A stretch of DNA of 18,208 nucleotides, from NCBI GenBank assembly GCA_902535565.1, contig CACAUH010000025.1, positions 1-18,208 on the forward strand. The letters run 5' to 3'. A program made the translations under genes and the position numbers. Shown in pieces: positions 15,033-18,208 of this stretch. Positions within the stretch are counted from its first letter, which is position 1. Every line of letters starts with the position of its first letter. The notes beneath the pieces were generated by a model. It was not told where the DNA came from. It searched no databases and was given only the letters and a program-made list of their open reading frames with translations. Source of the DNA: an uncultured Bacteroidota bacterium. Lineage in GTDB: Bacteria > Bacteroidota > Bacteroidia > Flavobacteriales > UA16.

Positions 15033-17100
15033 GTACCGTGTCTCCAGCACTTGCTTCAGGTTGAATCCGATTCTTAACCATGGTCAAAATGGTCGCTATG
15101 GCCACGGTTTCACCGCCTTCATCAGACACATCCACCTTGAATTTCACAATCCCCTTGAGCACATCATCCTCACCGCGCAGCTCCTGCTGGACCTTTTCTT
15201 CAACAGTGAGCTTGACCCCAATGGTCATCCCCGGATACACCGGCTTGGTAAAGCGACAAGATTCCAGACCATAATTGAGCAGCACCGGGCCTTTATGGGG
15301 CTCGACAAACATGCCCGCAGCCTTCGATAAAACCCAATACCCGTGCGCGACGCGCCGTTCGAAAATGGTCCCGTCTAGGGCCGTCTCATCAACGTGAGCA
15401 TAAAAATGGTCGCCACTGACATTGGCGAAATTGACAATGTCAGCCTCTGTCACAGTGTGACGGTGCGTGGTATAGGTCATCCCAACCTCGAGGTCTTCAA
15501 AATGCTGCCTAAATGGATGAACCGCCGCCTCTGGACGTGACGCACCAGGCTGGTGGCGACCCGTGATGGCCGTGATGGTGTCGGGATGACCCTGAATAGC
15601 AGTCCGTTGCAGGTAGTGATTCAGACCGCGAAGGCCGCCCATCTCCTCGCCACCTCCGGCTCGACCTGGGCCACCGTGCACCAACTGTGGCATGGGGCTT
15701 CCATGCCCTGTGCTCTCCTTTGCGCAAGCCTCATCCAAAACGAGAATCCGACCGTGGTGGGTGGCCGCCTCGACCACAAACTCTCTTGCCACAGCCGTGT
15801 CACCTGTAGCAATACTACAACACAAAGAACCTTTACCCTTATGAACGAGAGAAATAGCATCACACAAAGAACCGTAAGGAAGCAGGGTCATGACCGGCCC
15901 AAAAGGCTCAACTTCATGGACGCGACTGGCTGTCAATGGCGAAGCCTGGGCCAACAATCGAGGCGCATAAAACGCCCCCTTTTCTGCATCTGCCCCTACC
16001 CAAACCGGAGCCTCCACCGTGTACATCAATTCAGCTTCCTTCATCAATTCTGACACGGCCGACTCGACTTCACTCCGTTGATCCAATCCAGCCAAAGCAC
16101 CCATCCGGACTCCATCCATGGCAGGGTCTCCAATGGACACCCGATCCAATTGAACCTTAAGCGCATCACGAACCGCCTCAACACGCCCTTCGGGCACCAT
16201 GGCACGCCTAACCGCAGTGCAGCGCTGACCACATTTGATCGTCAACTCCCTTTTAAGTTCTTTCACGAAAAGGTCAAATTCCGGCGACCCCGGCTCCGCA
16301 TTTGGCCCGAGTACCATGCTGTTGAGCGAGTCAGCCTCGAGATTGAATGGCACGTTCCGCGACAACAAGCGGGGGTGGGACTTCAATTTTAAGCCTGTGG
16401 CAGCAGAACCAGTGAAGGTCACCACATCCTGAAAGTCCACATGATCAAGCAAATCCCGGGCAGAGCCGCAGACGAGCTGAAGGGCACCTTCTGGAAGAAT
16501 TCCCGAGGCGTGAATCTCCTTCACCATCGAATGGGCCACATAAGATGTGAGAGAAGCCGGCTTGACAATGGCGGGGACTCCCGCGAGAAGGTTGGCGCTG
16601 ATTTTCTCCAGCATGCCCCAAATCGGAAAGTTGTAGGCATTAATATGTACAGCAACACCCCGCTTGGGCACACCTATATGATGTCCGATAAACGAACCTT
16701 CGCGAGACAACAAGGCAGGATCGCCATCCACGAGGTAGGGGAGGTCCGGGAGTTGCTTTCGGAGGCTGGCATAGGCAAAGAGTGTACCGATGCCGCCTTC
16801 CACGTCAATCCACGAGTCTGAGCGGGTTGCCCCTGTGTGGGCACTCCACTTGTAGAATTTTTCCTTGTTCTCCATCAAATGAAGCGCCAACGCCTTCAGC
16901 ATTCGGCCGCGTTCTTGGAACGTCATCTTGCGCAGGTTGTCGCATCCGGTGGTTCGACCGTAAGCGTATGCCGAGGCGAAATCAACATTAGATGCATCCA
17001 ACGCAGCAACGGGAATGCCGTGTACAGCATCCAAAAGGGGAGCAGGAGAGGGGCCCGCCGGAATCCATTGTCCAGCGATTAGGTTGTCCAGTACCATCAT
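15025..17100 (-). CDS. paaZ: PaaZ-like bifunctional aldehyde dehydrogenase / MaoC-type enoyl-CoA hydratase
   Basis: 691 residues from ATG 17100 (a second ATG follows directly), close to the 681 of E. coli PaaZ. The longer open frame upstream overlaps the divergent promoter region and is not supported. Residues 1 to about 515 are an aldehyde dehydrogenase: HINAYNFPIWGMLEKISANL (152-171), VKPAS (179-183), FTGSAATG (229-236), catalytic Glu255 in FNLEADSLN and nucleophile Cys294 in GQRCTAVRR. These match Glu256 and Cys295 of E. coli PaaZ. Residues about 530-680 are a MaoC hot-dog hydratase with VSGDHFYAH (Asp564, His569, matching Asp561/His566). In phenylacetate degradation PaaZ hydrolyses oxepin-CoA and oxidises the resulting semialdehyde. 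No other paa gene is visible, so the pathway assignment is inferred from sequence alone. It is the first gene of the leftward operon. Confidence 0.93.
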   Translation of the reverse strand: MMVLDNLIAGQWIPAGPSPAPLLDAVHGIPVAALDASNVDFASAYAYGRTTGCDNLRKMTFQERGRMLKALALHLMENKEKFYKWSAHTGATRSDSWIDVEGGIGTLFAYASLRKQLPDLPYLVDGDPALLSREGSFIGHHIGVPKRGVAVHINAYNFPIWGMLEKISANLLAGVPAIVKPASLTSYVAHSMVKEIHASGILPEGALQLVCGSARDLLDHVDFQDVVTFTGSAATGLKLKSHPRLLSRNVPFNLEADSLNSMVLGPNAEPGSPEFDLFVKELKRELTIKCGQRCTAVRRAMVPEGRVEAVRDALKVQLDRVSIGDPAMDGVRMGALAGLDQRSEVESAVSELMKEAELMYTVEAPVWVGADAEKGAFYAPRLLAQASPLTASRVHEVEPFGPVMTLLPYGSLCDAISLVHKGKGSLCCSIATGDTAVAREFVVEAATHHGRILVLDEACAKESTGHGSPMPQLVHGGPGRAGGGEEMGGLRGLNHYLQRTAIQGHPDTITAITGRHQPGASRPEAAVHPFRQHFEDLEVGMTYTTHRHTVTEADIVNFANVSGDHFYAHVDETALDGTIFERRVAHGYWVLSKAAGMFVEPHKGPVLLNYGLESCRFTKPVYPGMTIGVKLTVEEKVQQELRGEDDVLKGIVKFKVDVSDEGGETVAIATILTMVKNRIQPEASAGDTVHG

Positions 17101-17242
17101 GTCTTTGGCAAAGAAAGGACCTCCCCTTGTGAAGAAATCATCAATTCGTCGACAGAATTCTTTCGTCGAGGGGAAAATTCGGTTATCTTGGTAAGGATTT
17201 GTTTTGCCCCTCTCTAGTCTTTGAATCATTAACCCACTGAAC
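17101..17242. promoter_or_regulatory. Divergent control region between paaZ operon and T9SS gene
   Basis: This 142-bp gap separates the divergent starts at 17100 and 17243 and must carry both promoters. On + the best candidate is TTTC (17161-17164), 19 nt, then TATCTTGG (17184-17191), near the TTTG-N19-21-TAnnTTTG consensus; a second AT-rich TAGTCTTTG lies at 17215-17223. On - I see no convincing TAnnTTTG. The octamer TTCGTCGA occurs twice as a direct repeat, at 17145-17152 and 17162-17169 (17 bp apart), flanking a GAATTC and overlapping the candidate + promoter. This could be an operator. Confidence 0.35.
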
Positions 17243-18196
17243 ATGAAGAATTTGTTCGCACTCACTGCAGCTGTCATTTTCGGCTTTTCCGCCTTTGCCA
17301 GCAACGTCCAGCTCATTGTACAATCCGTTGACAACGGGGATGCCGTACCAGGCAACACCTACCGTGTCTACGCAGAGCTGACATCTAATCAACACAGCCT
17401 GCACGCCATCTTTGCCGACGGCGAGCACATGCTTAACGTCACCACCACCGGTTCATTCTATCAAAATCCACTCGGTGGTGCCACCAGCTACGACGTCAAC
17501 AACGCCATCATCGGCATGGACGAGTCCTTGGCCTTTGACAGCTGGGTGCCCGTCGGTGCTGAAAACAGCCCCAACATCGGAATCGATTTCGACGCCTTCA
17601 ACAATGGCGGAGCAATCGAAGTTGTCGATGGCGCTTGGTTCGTTGTTCCTACTGACGTCCGCGCCGCAGCAGACGCCCGTAACTTGGTTCTGCTCATGCA
17701 GATCACCACAGACGGAACTGCAACTGGCACCCTCAACATGCAAGGTTGGACTCCGGAAGGCGAGACCTGGCGTGACTACGACGTGACCTTCACGACGGAC
17801 GACGCGCAAGTCTTTGGCTGCACGAACCCAGAGGCATCCAACTACAACATGGAAGCCGGATACGACAACGGTTCTTGCGAGTTCGCCACCGACAATGGTC
17901 CAATGGCAGATTTGTTCGACCTCGAAGACAGCAACTGGAACGTGTTCCCGAACCCAGTTTTCGAAGGACACTTCAGCATCCAGTTCGACAAGGAGGTGAA
18001 CCTCGGTTCCGAAAACATCATTGTAGAGGTCCTCGACATGTCCGGTAAGACGGCCATCTCTCAGCAGGTGACTTCTGGTGACGTCATCGGTGGCAACCGC
18101 ATCATGGTTAAGCACGGCCTCGCAGCTGGTGCCTACACATTGAGCGTGACCCACAAGGATTTCTCTGCCGCTCAGAACTTGATCGTCAAGAAGTAA
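17243..18196 (+). CDS. Secreted T9SS-sorted protein with one GCT module
   Basis: 317 residues starting at ATG 17243 with a clear signal peptide (MKNLFALTAAVIFGFSAFAS). Residues about 20-188 form a beta-rich domain with YRVYAELTSNQHSLHAIFAD (40-59) and a hydrophobic DARNLVLLMQITTDG (147-161). It resembles a domain seen repeatedly in secreted Flavobacteriales proteins, whose function I do not know. A single 21-residue GCT..NY..NGSC module follows (192-212), of the type found three times in the protein at the left window edge. Residues about 230-317 are a type A T9SS sorting domain: WNVFPNPVFEGHFSIQF, VEVLDMSGKTAIS, GLAAGAYTLSV and terminal NLIVKK. Codons are strongly C-ending (AAC, GAC, GTC, ATC), more than in neighbouring genes, suggesting high expression. 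The last 12 bases of the window show no terminator. Confidence 0.9.
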   Translation: MKNLFALTAAVIFGFSAFASNVQLIVQSVDNGDAVPGNTYRVYAELTSNQHSLHAIFADGEHMLNVTTTGSFYQNPLGGATSYDVNNAIIGMDESLAFDSWVPVGAENSPNIGIDFDAFNNGGAIEVVDGAWFVVPTDVRAAADARNLVLLMQITTDGTATGTLNMQGWTPEGETWRDYDVTFTTDDAQVFGCTNPEASNYNMEAGYDNGSCEFATDNGPMADLFDLEDSNWNVFPNPVFEGHFSIQFDKEVNLGSENIIVEVLDMSGKTAISQQVTSGDVIGGNRIMVKHGLAAGAYTLSVTHKDFSAAQNLIVKK

Positions 18197-18208
18197 TTCC
18201 TTCTTCAA

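Noticed and set aside
17101..17358. 86-residue N-terminal extension of the PaaZ-like protein
   Set aside because: The extension overlaps the start of the divergent T9SS gene. Starting at 17100 puts the active-site residues within one position of E. coli PaaZ.
17453..18208. 251-codon open frame on the minus strand opposite the T9SS gene
   Set aside because: The + strand gene has a signal peptide, a GCT module and a sorting domain. The antisense frame is open because of the biased third-position composition, and its translation shows no recognisable domain.
1..18208. Mobile elements, CRISPR arrays, defence or toxin-antitoxin systems, tRNA or rRNA genes
   Set aside because: I found no transposase or integrase motifs, regularly spaced repeats, tRNA cloverleaf or rRNA sequence. 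All substantial open regions are explained by ordinary chromosomal genes.

Overview
The window looks like a chromosomal segment of a Bacteroidota bacterium, most likely a Flavobacteriales-type marine or aquatic heterotroph. The evidence is two secreted proteins with type IX secretion (T9SS) C-terminal sorting domains, 'GCT..A.NY......DDGSC' surface-protein modules, a DUF2797 protein, a TlpA-type thioredoxin with DUF4369/DUF5106-like N-terminal regions, a GH92 lipoprotein, and one well-formed Bacteroidota promoter (aTTG-N20-TATTTTTC). Base composition is moderately GC-rich. I see no tRNA, rRNA, CRISPR array, transposase, integrase or phage gene, and no gap over 300 bases between genes.

Layout. 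2-544 (+) is the 3' end of a large repetitive secreted protein, closed by a clear rho-independent terminator (570-604). 742-2235 (-) is an exported thioredoxin-like protein. It is divergent, across only 39 bp, from a two-gene unit (2275-3956, +): an atypical SDR/YeeZ-like protein and an alpha/beta hydrolase sharing an ATGA overlap. 3969-4868 (-) is a small T9SS-exported protein with its own promoter, divergent from a DUF2797 gene (4923-5759, +). That gene converges with yqgE/algH (5763-6353, -) across three bases. 6440-8993 (+) is a two-gene unit of an M14 zinc carboxypeptidase and an HSL-family esterase, ended by a terminator. The largest unit runs leftwards from 17100 to 9123: PaaZ-like bifunctional enzyme, S41-like secreted protein, small secreted CxxC protein, GH92 lipoprotein and class III aminotransferase. 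Its junctions are overlaps of 8 and 4 nt and gaps of 12 and 7 nt, so it is probably one operon. 17243-18196 (+) is a second T9SS-exported protein, divergent from that operon.

Functionally, the window holds exported hydrolases (M14 peptidase, GH92 glycosidase, S41-like protein, T9SS proteins) beside cytoplasmic enzymes for using the products (aminotransferase, PaaZ, alpha/beta hydrolases). This fits a polymer- and protein-degrading lifestyle. I found no defence system, mobile element or clearly novel multi-gene system. The points most worth checking are a DUF2797 protein that seems to have lost the cysteines of its metal-binding region, the functionally mixed five-gene operon, its small CxxC protein of unknown role, and an S41-like protein lacking the usual catalytic Lys motif.
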